Source of the DNA: Cocleimonas sp.
GTDB lineage: Bacteria > Pseudomonadota > Gammaproteobacteria > Thiotrichales > Thiotrichaceae
Length of the DNA stretch: 64,000 bases
Assembly: GCA_021647365.1 (NCBI GenBank)
Contig: JAKIUW010000015.1
Coordinates: forward strand, 1 to 64,000
Direction of reading: 5' to 3'
The notes beneath the pieces were generated by a model. It saw only the letters and a program-made list of their open reading frames with translations. It did no database searches and was not told where the DNA came from. A program made the translations under genes and the position numbers. This document shows positions 1 through 8,329 of the stretch, in pieces (within the stretch, counting starts at the first letter, position 1; the number at the start of each line of letters is the position of its first letter).

Positions 1-54
1 GCATCCGTCTAAAACCCTTAGCGTACGTTTTCGTACCATTGGGCTTCAGACCCT
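1..54. repeat. REP-like repeat, copy 1
   Basis: The first 54 bases recur almost exactly at 864-917 in the same orientation. The core holds an inverted repeat, GTACG-TTTT-CGTAC, flanked by CCCTTA and TGGG that pair imperfectly, so it can form a hairpin as REP elements do. With the second copy it brackets the decayed IS630-type transposase. Confidence 0.75.
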
Positions 55-59
55 ACAGG

Positions 60-104
60 AACTTACGGTTTTAAATAAATATTTTTATTGAAACCGTAAG
101 TTTC
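60..104. other. Inverted repeat with 12-bp arms
   Basis: AACTTACGGTTT at 60-71 is matched by AAACCGTAAGTT at 92-103, separated by about 20 AT-rich bases. The stem is perfect and lies where the missing 5' part of the transposase gene would be. It could be an insertion in the dead IS or a remnant of its end. Confidence 0.5.
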
Positions 105-124
105 TGTTCAAATGCCCCCGCTAG

Positions 125-751
125 TCCAAGTCCTACAAACAAGATCCACAGAAGATTAAAGACTATCTGAATAAAACTTATCCAGAAGCAGTAGCAGAAG
201 CTAAAAAGTACAAAGCACGGCTCTATTTTATAGATGAAGCTGCTTTTAGAAGTGATAGCCATCGCGGAACAACATGGGGGAAAATTGGAGATACCCCTAT
301 CATTAAAGATACAGGGGGTCGTTTTGGCTTTAAATTGATCAGTGCCGTTTCTGCTCGTGGCGACATGCACTTTGATGTCATAGAAGAGCGTATGAATTCA
401 GAAAAGTTTATTGAGTATCTGGAACAGCTAAGAAGTGATACAAACTGTCCTGTGTTTGTGATTGCAGACAATGCACGTTACCACCACAGTAAGAAGGTAC
501 AAGCCTTTTTGAAGGAAAAACAAGGGGAAATCATGATGGCTTTCCTGCCAGCCTATTCACCCGAATTAAATCCAGATGAACAAGTTTGGAATCACGCAAA
601 GGCAGAAGTTGGAAAGAGGTGCGCTATTCGCTGTAAAGATGATATGGAGCGCATCATTCTATCTACTATGAAAGCTATTCAAGAAAAGACAGATTTAGTT
701 AAGAGCTTTTTTAAACTCCCTAGTACAAAATATGCTCAGGGATTATTTTAG
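125..751 (+). pseudogene. IS630-family transposase, N-terminally truncated
   Basis: The reading frame is open from the stop at 122-124 to 751 (about 208 residues) but lacks the helix-turn-helix N-terminus of a transposase of roughly 340 residues. The DDE catalytic core is visible: first acidic residue in YFIDEAAFRS, second in VIADNARYHH, third in LPAYSPELNPDEQVWNHAK. These three blocks are typical of IS630/Tc1-mariner enzymes (DDE_3 type). The first internal ATG is at 335, inside the catalytic domain, so any product would be non-functional. Sequence upstream of 125 is replaced by an AT-rich hairpin, suggesting deletion or rearrangement. Confidence 0.85.
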
Positions 752-863
752 TTTATGAAAATACTTTTGGGACGATTAATAACTATAACGGAATAGGGCA
801 GTTATTAGAACTACCCACCACTTAACATAACACCAATTATTAGCAGAACAGGCACTCTCTCTA

Positions 864-917
864 GCATCCGTCTAAAACCCTTAGCGTACGTTTTCGTACC
901 ATTGGGCTTCAGACCCC
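864..917. repeat. REP-like repeat, copy 2
   Basis: This is the second direct copy of the 54-bp sequence at 1-54. It runs almost directly into the first copy of the G-tract repeat (921-948), so two unrelated repeat families abut here at the 3' end of the T6SS module. Confidence 0.75.
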
Positions 918-920
918 ATA

Positions 921-948
921 AAGCACACCCCCCCACTTTTACATGATG
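921..948 (-). repeat. G-tract repeat copy 1 (C-rich strand shown)
   Basis: The copy has the core GCACACCCCCCCACTTTTAC followed by ATGATG. Read on the minus strand it supplies the TAA stop codon of the gene ending at 939. It faces the inverted copy at 7370-7435 across the vgrG module. Confidence 0.9.
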
Positions 949-1883
949 TTTTTCAAACGTAAGCTAAGTAAGCCAAACATGCTAGCGAGTAGGGCGAAGG
1001 ATGTTGAGCCTTTGGCTGTTTTGATTAGTTCAGCTTTTTCGGCTTTGATTATTTCTGCATTTTTTGGGGCATTTGTATCTAGCGTTTGTTGAGCTATCTT
1101 GATAGGTTTTTTTGTGGCTGTTTCTGTTGCAGGTTCGAGCTTTTTGATTTCAGGTTCTTCTGCGGGTTTTGGCTCGGCTTCTTTTTTGGTTTCTTTTTCA
1201 GTTTTCTCCGCATTTGATTCAAGGTCTACCGCCTCTGCCTTTATCCACATATTTAAGTCTTTCTTTCCTTTGTAGTTTATGAAGTACCATTTTTGACCTG
1301 AATTGTCGGTTTCTTCATCTAGTAATGTTACCTTGTCGCCTTTGATTAGATACATTTTGGTTGGTTTATTGGGAGACTTGTATAAGTAACTTTTAATATC
1401 TATATAGGCTGGTATTTGTTTGAAAACAGTAAAGCTAGCCACGCTTAAGTAATCATCAGTATTACAAACTCCATCCCTAGCACCAGAAACTTCTTTTACT
1501 TGAGCTGTTTGTAAGTCAATAATTGCACACTTTTCAAGTATATGCTTTTCTTCTTCTTTTCCCTCTCCAGCCCAGACAAAATTTGTTATTGAGTATCCAA
1601 TTCTTAAGTAACGTCCCATTCTATATTCATCAGCCCAAGCCTCATAAAAGCTAAAGTTAGAACCCGTCTCTGATTCAGTTAAATTAAAATGATCTTCCTT
1701 CACCTCATCTATTAAAGATTTTCTTGTTCCTTTTCTTTTATCTATTATTTTTATTGAGTGACAAGCAGGAGTTTTACACCTTATTTGGTATTGAGTTGTA
1801 TCAAATAAAATTTTTAGGTTTTGCTTTGCTTCTACAGGGGAAAGCATTACTAAAAACAAGAGTGTTATTATCATTTTCATCAT
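939..1883 (-). CDS. Exported SH3-like protein, candidate immunity protein
   Basis: The product has 314 residues. A signal peptide is visible at the start (MMKMIITLLFLVMLSPVEA). A globular region follows, with four Cys between about 36 and 140, then an SH3b-like stretch around 165-220 (SYLYKSPNKPTKMYLIKGDK to MWIKAEAV). Next comes a Glu/Lys/Pro-rich linker, and the protein ends in a hydrophobic tail, STSFALLASMFGLLSLRLK, that could be a membrane anchor or a GlyGly-CTERM-like sorting signal. It overlaps the upstream effector gene by four bases (ATGA) and is last in the vgrG operon. Export and position suit an immunity protein protecting the periplasm from a cell-wall hydrolase, but this is inference. 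The stop codon lies inside the G-tract repeat. Confidence 0.55.
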   Translation of the reverse strand: MMKMIITLLFLVMLSPVEAKQNLKILFDTTQYQIRCKTPACHSIKIIDKRKGTRKSLIDEVKEDHFNLTESETGSNFSFYEAWADEYRMGRYLRIGYSITNFVWAGEGKEEEKHILEKCAIIDLQTAQVKEVSGARDGVCNTDDYLSVASFTVFKQIPAYIDIKSYLYKSPNKPTKMYLIKGDKVTLLDEETDNSGQKWYFINYKGKKDLNMWIKAEAVDLESNAEKTEKETKKEAEPKPAEEPEIKKLEPATETATKKPIKIAQQTLDTNAPKNAEIIKAEKAELIKTAKGSTSFALLASMFGLLSLRLKNIM

Positions 1884-4800
1884 AATTTAGCCTTCATCTT
1901 ATTATATCTTTTTACCATATCAGTCCCACTTCTATTTATACCGTAATAATCAATTATTATTTTTTCATATGCAGAGTGGTTGCTCCCCCAATCTGCAGGA
2001 TTTTTAGAAACGGTAGGATGGCTTGCAAAAAAATTATCTAATGCATTTCCAAAGTATTGCTTTACATCAGATGGGCGGTTTATATGATGGTCTAGAACAG
2101 TCGCTTTACCTAAATTAGAGTTTACATAACTTGAAATTTTATAAGAATAATCTTTAGGTGTTATTTTTAATACTATATTATTCAATCTATCAATGAAATC
2201 ATGGACTTGTAAATCTTGATACTCGCCAGAACTTATAGCCTCAATAAATGCAGCAGTAGCAGGGCTTTTAATCTTTTTCCCATAAGTACTGGAAGTAAAG
2301 CCTTTACGTATAATGGCTTTTAATTCTTTACCAGTTTTGTTTTTATAATAGGCTGTATATTTATTAGATACTTTACGCACATCCCAACCACAACATTTGA
2401 AATATTTTTGAAACATCTCTGGATAGAGTTCTTTAAATTTATTCATCTGTATTGGGAGTTCGCCTTGCCCTGTAGGGCTTATTGTTTTTTGCATAGCACC
2501 TGCTGTGAATATTTGATTATCATACGATTGAACAGAATCAAGGTTTCCTTCATTCTCAGACATACCTATAAGGATAGTTTTTTCATTAGAAGTAACTTTC
2601 CCAGATGAGATTAAGTCCCCCCATCTAGAGTATGTACTCAATGGTTTCCTCCCTTTATATATTGGACCATATGCATATGTACTAGAAGTTCTTTTATAAC
2701 GAGTACATCCTATTTTTTTAAGATACTTCTCCCCACAATCACTGCAACCCACAAAATTCCCAACAAACCCAGCAGGATGAAAATAATAAGCCTCCTTTTT
2801 AGGAAAACCAGTTACCTTACCTTTAACAACATCATCCCACCAAGCAAGTTTCTTAATTTTCTCTTTCTCATAGTCCCAATCAAAACGTGTTTCATCAGGG
2901 ATATATTTTTCTATATGTTTCCATCTGTCCATACTCTTAACCCACTCACTTTCATGTTTAGTGACGAGTTGACCTAGCTTTTTTTGTTTAATTGGGTCGC
3001 TAAGCGCATATTGTATTTCTGCTAGTGTAATTGTGCCATCGTGATTATCATCTAAAAACTGAAAAACTTTTTTTGCAAAGGGTTTCAGTTTTAGGTTGAA
3101 AACACTTATTGGTGTTTCTTCTTCGTTTTTTGATGCCTCCATTGTTTTAGGCTCAAATAAGGTTTTATAGTACTTATCTGGATCTAAATGGTAAGAGCCA
3201 TCACCTTCACTGGGTACATCTACCACATCAAAACATATAAATTCTTCGGGGGCGTGGTGGGTGATTTTTGTGCTATCGATATAGCCTTTCATATACCACG
3301 GCATATGTTGGTCAAATATAATGTCATACCATTCTACGCCTTTATCATCCGTCCATTTTTTAAGGATGTCGCTGGTTTTGTAGCAGGCTTCATGGTCAGT
3401 TTTTAATCCATTTTCACTTAATGTGACGGGGTAGTCATTCCAAAAGTCTGTTGCATCTTTTATATATAGCATGGTGTGTTTAGATACTTTGGAAAGCGTC
3501 TGTTTTTTTATCCAACCTTTTTTTCCTGCATTGTAAGAGGCTAATACCGCTCTTAGGGTATTAGAACCTTTTCCATAAGATTTAAGTAACTTTAGTCGCC
3601 CTGTGAGGGTAACGCCATTTATGCTGGTTAATCCTCCTTCTTTGATAGCATAGGTTTTATCTGCATCTTTCCAGTCTGTTAATGTTGATCTTAGTGTGGT
3701 TGCAACTAAGCCCAATGTTTCTATTTTTATATAGTCACCTTTCTTTTTAAGCACTTTAACGGCGGTTTCTTTGGTGAGTGTTTCTGTTTTTGTGCTGGGT
3801 AGTAAGGAGTAGAGCTTTAATCCCTCGGGTATTTTTAAAACGGTTTTTCCATTTCCTGATTTTTTAGGGTTTTTATTACTAGCTCGCGCTTTGGTAATAA
3901 ATACGTTTAACTCTTCACCTGCAAAAACCTCCCAATGCAGCATTGGTCTATTTTTTGGTTTTTCGGGTGTACAGTAGTTCCCCATATAGCCTATGAGATC
4001 GCCTTTGCGGATTTCTTTTGGCAGGTCTTTATTCTTGCTTTCTGTTTCAATTTTATCAAAGCTAGCAGGCTTGGTGACTTTATCAAGGTCGTTCACCCAA
4101 ACAGTTCCTAGTGAATCGAATGCAGGGTTTTTTGTAATATTGCCTGTTTTTATGCTAATAATTTTTGCGCGCCCTGTGGTGCCTGCATTGTCTTCTAGTA
4201 TTAGTTCCGCCCCCTTTGGGATAAGGTTTAAGACATGGTTTTTTGACTTTCCTGTTTTGCGAATTCTGGCGCGTGTGCCTACTATGCCTGTCGCAAAAGT
4301 TTCTGTATCTGTCGTTGTTGCTTTGACTTTATAGATAGGTTTTCCCGCATTATCACCTGTGGGGCTTGGAGGGAGCTTTTCCAGATCAGGAATATAGACA
4401 TAGCCAAACTCTGGAATATCAGGATTTTTTACAGGCGTACCGCTAACTACTTTTTTTATTTTTGCTCTATGCCCTTTTTTAACTTCTCCTTCTAACTCAA
4501 GTAAACTGCCTCGCGGAATACGCGATAGGACTAGCTTGTTGTCTATATCTAAACGTGCATTAGCGCCCAGCGTTGTTTTTGCAAAAGGAGTATTATCTTT
4601 GGCGCTTTGACTAACTTTATAATTAACTTTGCCAAAATATGCGGGGCTATTCTTCTTTGTCTCCTTTTCGTACTCGCTCCAAGGCAACAAATGCATATAC
4701 AATGAAAAAACAGGCAGTATATTACCGCTTTTAGCAGGGTACTCCAGCTTATGACGAACCAAAGTAAACGAACTAGAATAGGGAATATTAATACTTGTGC

Positions 4801-5077
4801 CTTTTATTGGGTCTTCATACGCAGGTGTATCAATATGCTTTTCATTAATCCGATAAGCAACCACCTCACCATCCGCAATACATTGAATACCATCACCTTG
4901 TTTTAAAGCACCGCTAGACTGATTAGTGATATGAACACCACCGTGCCAAAACTCATTTATACCAAAGGGGTAAAAACCATCCGATTCCATACTCAGCGCA
5001 GTAAAGAACTCTTCCATACTCGCAGGGCTGGTTTTATTATTGTTATTACTTTTAAAGGGGAATGAAAAACTGTTCAT
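1880..5077 (-). CDS. Candidate T6SS peptidoglycan hydrolase effector, M23-like and lysozyme-like
   Basis: The product has 1065 residues, no signal peptide, and is encoded 24 bases after vgrG. An M23 (LytM) endopeptidase fold seems split. The first part, about 40-135, contains WHGGVHI (His45, His49) and SLYMHLLPW (His129). The last part, about 355-395, contains GDLIGYMGNYCT and MLHWEVF (His381). Two SH3b-like repeats sit between them (about 165-235 and 262-335). The usual HxGxD Asp is His here, so metal binding may differ. A canonical EF-hand loop, DDNHDGTITLAEI, lies near 675. The C-terminal third carries SENEGNLDSVQSYDN with a likely catalytic Glu, resembling lysozyme-like transglycosylases. 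The probable role is to cut both peptide and glycan bonds of target cells. Domain calls are by eye. Confidence 0.65.
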   Translation of the reverse strand: MNSFSFPFKSNNNNKTSPASMEEFFTALSMESDGFYPFGINEFWHGGVHITNQSSGALKQGDGIQCIADGEVVAYRINEKHIDTPAYEDPIKGTSINIPYSSSFTLVRHKLEYPAKSGNILPVFSLYMHLLPWSEYEKETKKNSPAYFGKVNYKVSQSAKDNTPFAKTTLGANARLDIDNKLVLSRIPRGSLLELEGEVKKGHRAKIKKVVSGTPVKNPDIPEFGYVYIPDLEKLPPSPTGDNAGKPIYKVKATTTDTETFATGIVGTRARIRKTGKSKNHVLNLIPKGAELILEDNAGTTGRAKIISIKTGNITKNPAFDSLGTVWVNDLDKVTKPASFDKIETESKNKDLPKEIRKGDLIGYMGNYCTPEKPKNRPMLHWEVFAGEELNVFITKARASNKNPKKSGNGKTVLKIPEGLKLYSLLPSTKTETLTKETAVKVLKKKGDYIKIETLGLVATTLRSTLTDWKDADKTYAIKEGGLTSINGVTLTGRLKLLKSYGKGSNTLRAVLASYNAGKKGWIKKQTLSKVSKHTMLYIKDATDFWNDYPVTLSENGLKTDHEACYKTSDILKKWTDDKGVEWYDIIFDQHMPWYMKGYIDSTKITHHAPEEFICFDVVDVPSEGDGSYHLDPDKYYKTLFEPKTMEASKNEEETPISVFNLKLKPFAKKVFQFLDDNHDGTITLAEIQYALSDPIKQKKLGQLVTKHESEWVKSMDRWKHIEKYIPDETRFDWDYEKEKIKKLAWWDDVVKGKVTGFPKKEAYYFHPAGFVGNFVGCSDCGEKYLKKIGCTRYKRTSSTYAYGPIYKGRKPLSTYSRWGDLISSGKVTSNEKTILIGMSENEGNLDSVQSYDNQIFTAGAMQKTISPTGQGELPIQMNKFKELYPEMFQKYFKCCGWDVRKVSNKYTAYYKNKTGKELKAIIRKGFTSSTYGKKIKSPATAAFIEAISSGEYQDLQVHDFIDRLNNIVLKITPKDYSYKISSYVNSNLGKATVLDHHINRPSDVKQYFGNALDNFFASHPTVSKNPADWGSNHSAYEKIIIDYYGINRSGTDMVKRYNKMKAKL

Positions 5078-5101
5078 TTTATTGCTATATCCTGTTATTA
5101 A

Positions 5102-7240
5102 TTATCCAGAAGTACGAACTTTGCCACTTTGATTGAGAGGCTTACCTTTATTAATCTGGCTCTCTACCGCCCCAGCACCGCCCCCGCCCCCGCCAGAAAC
5201 ACTAATTGTCCCCTTAACCGTGACATTACCCTTTAGCGTTATGCCGCTTGAATCAATAGTAATCGTGCCATTGGGGCCGATTATCACGGCTTTTTCTTCT
5301 GCGCCTATGTCAACTATTTTTGTCTTTTGGCTGATCTTTTTGCCTGCTTTAAGTTCAGCTTTGCCTTCGACTTTGTGGGTGTGATGCCCGCCTGTGGTGA
5401 TGTATTGGTCGGCGTATACGTCTAGCTTTCTGTGATTGTCTGCTTTGATGATTTCATCTTTGCCGATGTGGCTTATTCTGTTTCTTATGACGTGGTTGTT
5501 TTGATCATTGCCGATAGTGTTGGCTTGGTCATGCCCAATACTGATGGTTTCATCATTACCCACTGATTCTGTTCTGTCATGTCCGATGCTGATGGTTTCA
5601 TCGTTTCCTATATTTTCAGTTCTATCATTGCCTACGCGTGTTGTCTCATTATGCTCCACCACATTGTTTTGGTCTTTCTGCGCGTGGATAAAGACTTCTT
5701 CTTGGTCTTTTTCATCTTCAAAACGCAGTTCATTGTAGCCAGTTCCCTTATGCGTTTTTGACTTGATGGTCATGCGCGTTTTATTGGCGGGTAGCGGGTA
5801 CGGTACTTTGGTTGCGTCGTTGTACGTTCTGCCTGTGATTATTGGGCGATCGGGGTTGCCTTCGTAAAAATCGACGATGACTTCTTGCCCGATGCGTGGG
5901 ATTGCCATGTGCCCCCAGTTTCCGCCTGCCCAGTTTTGGCTTACTCTAATCCAGCAGGAGCTGTTTTCGTCGCTTTTGCCGTATCTATCCCACGGGAACT
6001 GCACTTTTACGCGCCCATATTCGTCACAATAAATCTCTTCGCCTTTGGGGCCTGTTACGTGCGCGTGTTGTGTGCCTTCGACTTTGGATTTTATTGCGGT
6101 GCTTTGTGTTCTAAACGGCGTGTGGCTTTCAATTACTTTAAAGGTGTTTTTGTAGGAGTAACCTGATGCGCCTTTTTTGGTGGAGCCGAAAGCGTCTTGG
6201 TCTGCATCGTGGATGACTTCGATGATTAAATATTCGATGTTTTGATCGGCGCGCGGGTGCTTTGCCATTTTCATCAGCTTGCCTGCGCTAAACTCTCTTG
6301 CGGTGCTGCCACCGTTGATGAGTGCGTAGCTGGCATGCATTTCTTCTTGGCGCATTTTGGCGTATTGCCCACCTTCGTCATGGGTAATGTATTTGCCCGG
6401 GTAGTCGTACACTTCTGCGTCGGCTTTGTCGTGATCTTTTGGGCGGTTGGATTCGTTTTTGATATTTGAGCGCGAATTTTTAAAGTCGTAATCATTCATC
6501 GCGAATGCGCCTGAACGAACGCTGCGCTTGTGCGACCATTGATTGATAATGTCTTCGTGACGAATCGTTGTTGCATCAGGCGGGTAGTACGGAATACCGT
6601 CGTAAGCAGGGATCATTTCATGGGATGCGTAGCTGTCGCAGATAATGAGCTTATGGCTTTCTTTTTCGTGTTCGAAGAAGTAGTAAATGCCCTCCTCTTC
6701 CATTAAGCGCGAGACGAAATTGAAATCACTCTCACGGTACTGTACGGTATATTCACGCTTGCGGTATGAATTACTCAGGCGTAGTTCAAAGCCAGTCTGC
6801 TCATTATCTTCAAACACCGATTGAATGATTTCAACCACATCCTGTTCTTGAAAAATACGGCAATCGTTGGTGCGCTCTAAAAACCAAAGCCAGGGTGATA
6901 CGGTTGCTTTGTAAGTGGCAAAACCTTCGGCGTTTTCGCCTTGTTCAAAATCAGTGATGTAGCCGTTGAAATAGCGCTCGCCGAATCCACCGCCTTGACC
7001 CGAGATTGCGCCTGATACCGCATCAATCAAAGAAGGTGAGGTATTCAAACGAATTGCTACGTTTTTACCCAATAGCGCTTCAAAATCAATGTCTTCTTGA
7101 GTCGAACGGAGTTCTAAATCAAACTGAAATAAACGACCCAACTGCTCCGTACCTTTGAAGCTGTGAAGGAGTAAAACATCCTTCCCAAGAGGAGAAATAA
7201 ATTCAAGTTCGCGGTTAGTTTGAGTCGGCGTTTTTGGCAT
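5102..7240 (-). CDS. vgrG: Type VI secretion spike protein VgrG
   Basis: The product has 712 residues. The N-terminal half has the gp27-like fold (LLLHSFKGTEQLGRLFQFDL onward), followed by the gp5 OB-fold region (DEYGRVKVQFPWDRYGK, SQNWAGGNWGHMAIPRIGQE, YEGNPDRPIITGRTYN). The beta-helix needle then shows near-perfect repeats of the type GNDETISIGHDRTESV at about 535-610. The tail is a Gly-rich linker, GGGGGGAGA, and a short polar end that could dock the cargo. VgrG trimers tip the T6SS tube and carry effectors. The next two genes downstream are a peptidoglycan-hydrolase-like protein and an exported protein, the usual vgrG-effector-immunity order. No other T6SS genes occur in the window. Confidence 0.95.
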   Translation of the reverse strand: MPKTPTQTNRELEFISPLGKDVLLLHSFKGTEQLGRLFQFDLELRSTQEDIDFEALLGKNVAIRLNTSPSLIDAVSGAISGQGGGFGERYFNGYITDFEQGENAEGFATYKATVSPWLWFLERTNDCRIFQEQDVVEIIQSVFEDNEQTGFELRLSNSYRKREYTVQYRESDFNFVSRLMEEEGIYYFFEHEKESHKLIICDSYASHEMIPAYDGIPYYPPDATTIRHEDIINQWSHKRSVRSGAFAMNDYDFKNSRSNIKNESNRPKDHDKADAEVYDYPGKYITHDEGGQYAKMRQEEMHASYALINGGSTAREFSAGKLMKMAKHPRADQNIEYLIIEVIHDADQDAFGSTKKGASGYSYKNTFKVIESHTPFRTQSTAIKSKVEGTQHAHVTGPKGEEIYCDEYGRVKVQFPWDRYGKSDENSSCWIRVSQNWAGGNWGHMAIPRIGQEVIVDFYEGNPDRPIITGRTYNDATKVPYPLPANKTRMTIKSKTHKGTGYNELRFEDEKDQEEVFIHAQKDQNNVVEHNETTRVGNDRTENIGNDETISIGHDRTESVGNDETISIGHDQANTIGNDQNNHVIRNRISHIGKDEIIKADNHRKLDVYADQYITTGGHHTHKVEGKAELKAGKKISQKTKIVDIGAEEKAVIIGPNGTITIDSSGITLKGNVTVKGTISVSGGGGGGAGAVESQINKGKPLNQSGKVRTSG

Positions 7241-7369
7241 GATCTACCCTAATATTTATATATGCAGTAAGTAATCTCTTTTATACCACGCTTATAGTTT
7301 TTTGGATATGCTCGACTGAGGAATGGTGCTTGTTTAGGGAAGTTGCAACTATATGAATTCATCATAGAG

Positions 7370-7435
7370 CTCTACATAAATTCTAGCAATCGTCAAAAAG
7401 GCAACGAGCTATCATTCAAAAGTGGGGGGGTGTGC
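7370..7435 (+). repeat. G-tract repeat copy 2, long form
   Basis: The G-tract core occupies 7411-7435 with AATGAT in place of CATGAT (read on the minus strand). The extension down to about 7370 matches the long forms at 15484-15545 and 49659-49726. The extension holds a hairpin: TAGC-TCGT pairs with ACGA-TTGCTA around a T-run. It ends 13 bases before the stop of the TetR gene and lies upstream of vgrG. Confidence 0.85.
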
Positions 7436-7447
7436 AGCAAAGAAGAA

Positions 7448-8212
7448 TCAGTTTTTTTCACTACCAGAAATATAAATCTGAGTACATGGCTGTACCTCAT
7501 CTAAACAAATGGCTCGATAAATTAGTTGTAGGCATTTGTCTGCGTATTCATCTATGGTTTCTGATGGGTTTTTATACTTCCAATGTTTTAAATAGCGCTC
7601 TTGGATGAGAGACAACGCCATTGTGGCAACAAACTCTGCTTTATGACATGAATCTGAACTTGGCGTGAGTTGACCAATGAGTGTTTCTAATTCTTTTACT
7701 TGGATTAGTTCTATTTTTAATGATCCTTCTTGGTCTGCCGATGGCAGGCTTTTCGTTTCAAAGAATAAAAAGTAAAACCATGGTTGCAATATTGTTGATG
7801 CATATAAATACCCTCGCAATAATGTTTGCAAAGCTAATTTTGGGCTCTGTTGTTCGCGAGATTCTTCCACTATGTCGGCACAGACGACTGACACCACATC
7901 TTTAACAATGATGGCAATTGCTTCCTTATTAGAGATACTGGAATACAGCCCACCCATACTCAGCCCTGTTGCGGTTGATAGGTCACGCAATGACATTGCC
8001 TGAAAACCAAGCTGTGTGCTCAGCTGAAAAGTTGCATCAAATATCTTTTTTAGATTTTTAATAGCAAACTTTTCTTTACTTACCTTTATCTTGTCTTTAT
8101 TTCTTTCAAAAATTAGTCCGTAGAGCGCATCACCTTGATAGGCAAAATCATTATAAAAATCAGCATATAAGCCATTGATTGGTTGGAGTATTTGTCGGGC
8201 GCTTACAGACAC
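7448..8212 (-). CDS. TetR-family regulator, probable fatty-acid oxidation repressor
   Basis: The product has 254 residues. A GTG start at 8212 is preceded by GAGG; a stop lies just upstream in frame. The helix-turn-helix is at about 50-95 (FDATFQLSTQLGFQAMSLRD then LSTATGLSMGGLYSSISNKE), the classic TetR pattern, though preceded by an unusually long N-terminal extension of some 45 residues. The ligand domain is not recognisable to me. The gene is divergent from fadE, and the shared intergenic region carries a near-palindromic site repeated in front of fadB. The inferred role is an acyl-CoA-responsive repressor analogous to PsrA or FadR-type TetR proteins, not assignable to one named subfamily. 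Confidence 0.85.
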   Translation of the reverse strand: MSVSARQILQPINGLYADFYNDFAYQGDALYGLIFERNKDKIKVSKEKFAIKNLKKIFDATFQLSTQLGFQAMSLRDLSTATGLSMGGLYSSISNKEAIAIIVKDVVSVVCADIVEESREQQSPKLALQTLLRGYLYASTILQPWFYFLFFETKSLPSADQEGSLKIELIQVKELETLIGQLTPSSDSCHKAEFVATMALSLIQERYLKHWKYKNPSETIDEYADKCLQLIYRAICLDEVQPCTQIYISGSEKN

Positions 8213-8238
8213 AGATTAAAACCTCGATTAGAAACTTC

Positions 8239-8286
8239 TTGATTCTATAATACACCTGATCTAAAATAAAAGCGAACGCTCGCTCT
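8239..8286 (+). promoter_or_regulatory. fadE promoter and TetR-type operator
   Basis: A -35 TTGATT (8239-8244) and a -10 TAAAAT (8262-8267) are separated by 17 bases and followed at once by AGCGAACGCTCGCT (8271-8284), with perfect arms AGCGA/TCGCT. The flanking CTATTTTTAAGTTA continues an identity of about 30 bases with the region ahead of fadB at 19940-19972. A repressor bound here would cover the transcription start. Confidence 0.75.
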
Positions 8287-8329
8287 ATTTTTAAGTTAAG
8301 ACCCTTGATAACATAACAGGTATATCACA

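Larger units (their letters stand above)
55..863 (+). mobile_element. Decayed IS630-family insertion between direct repeats
   Basis: This is the segment between the two 54-bp direct repeats. It contains the C-terminal two thirds of an IS630-type transposase and no other gene. I could not find convincing terminal inverted repeats or a TA duplication, so the outer limits are simply the repeat boundaries. The insertion may have landed in one REP copy, or the segment may have been deleted internally. It is presumed inactive because the transposase lacks its N-terminus. Confidence 0.5.

Noticed and set aside
921..948. G-quadruplex formation by the repeat
   Set aside because: Each copy has only one G-run, so an intramolecular quadruplex is not possible; only an intermolecular one could form.
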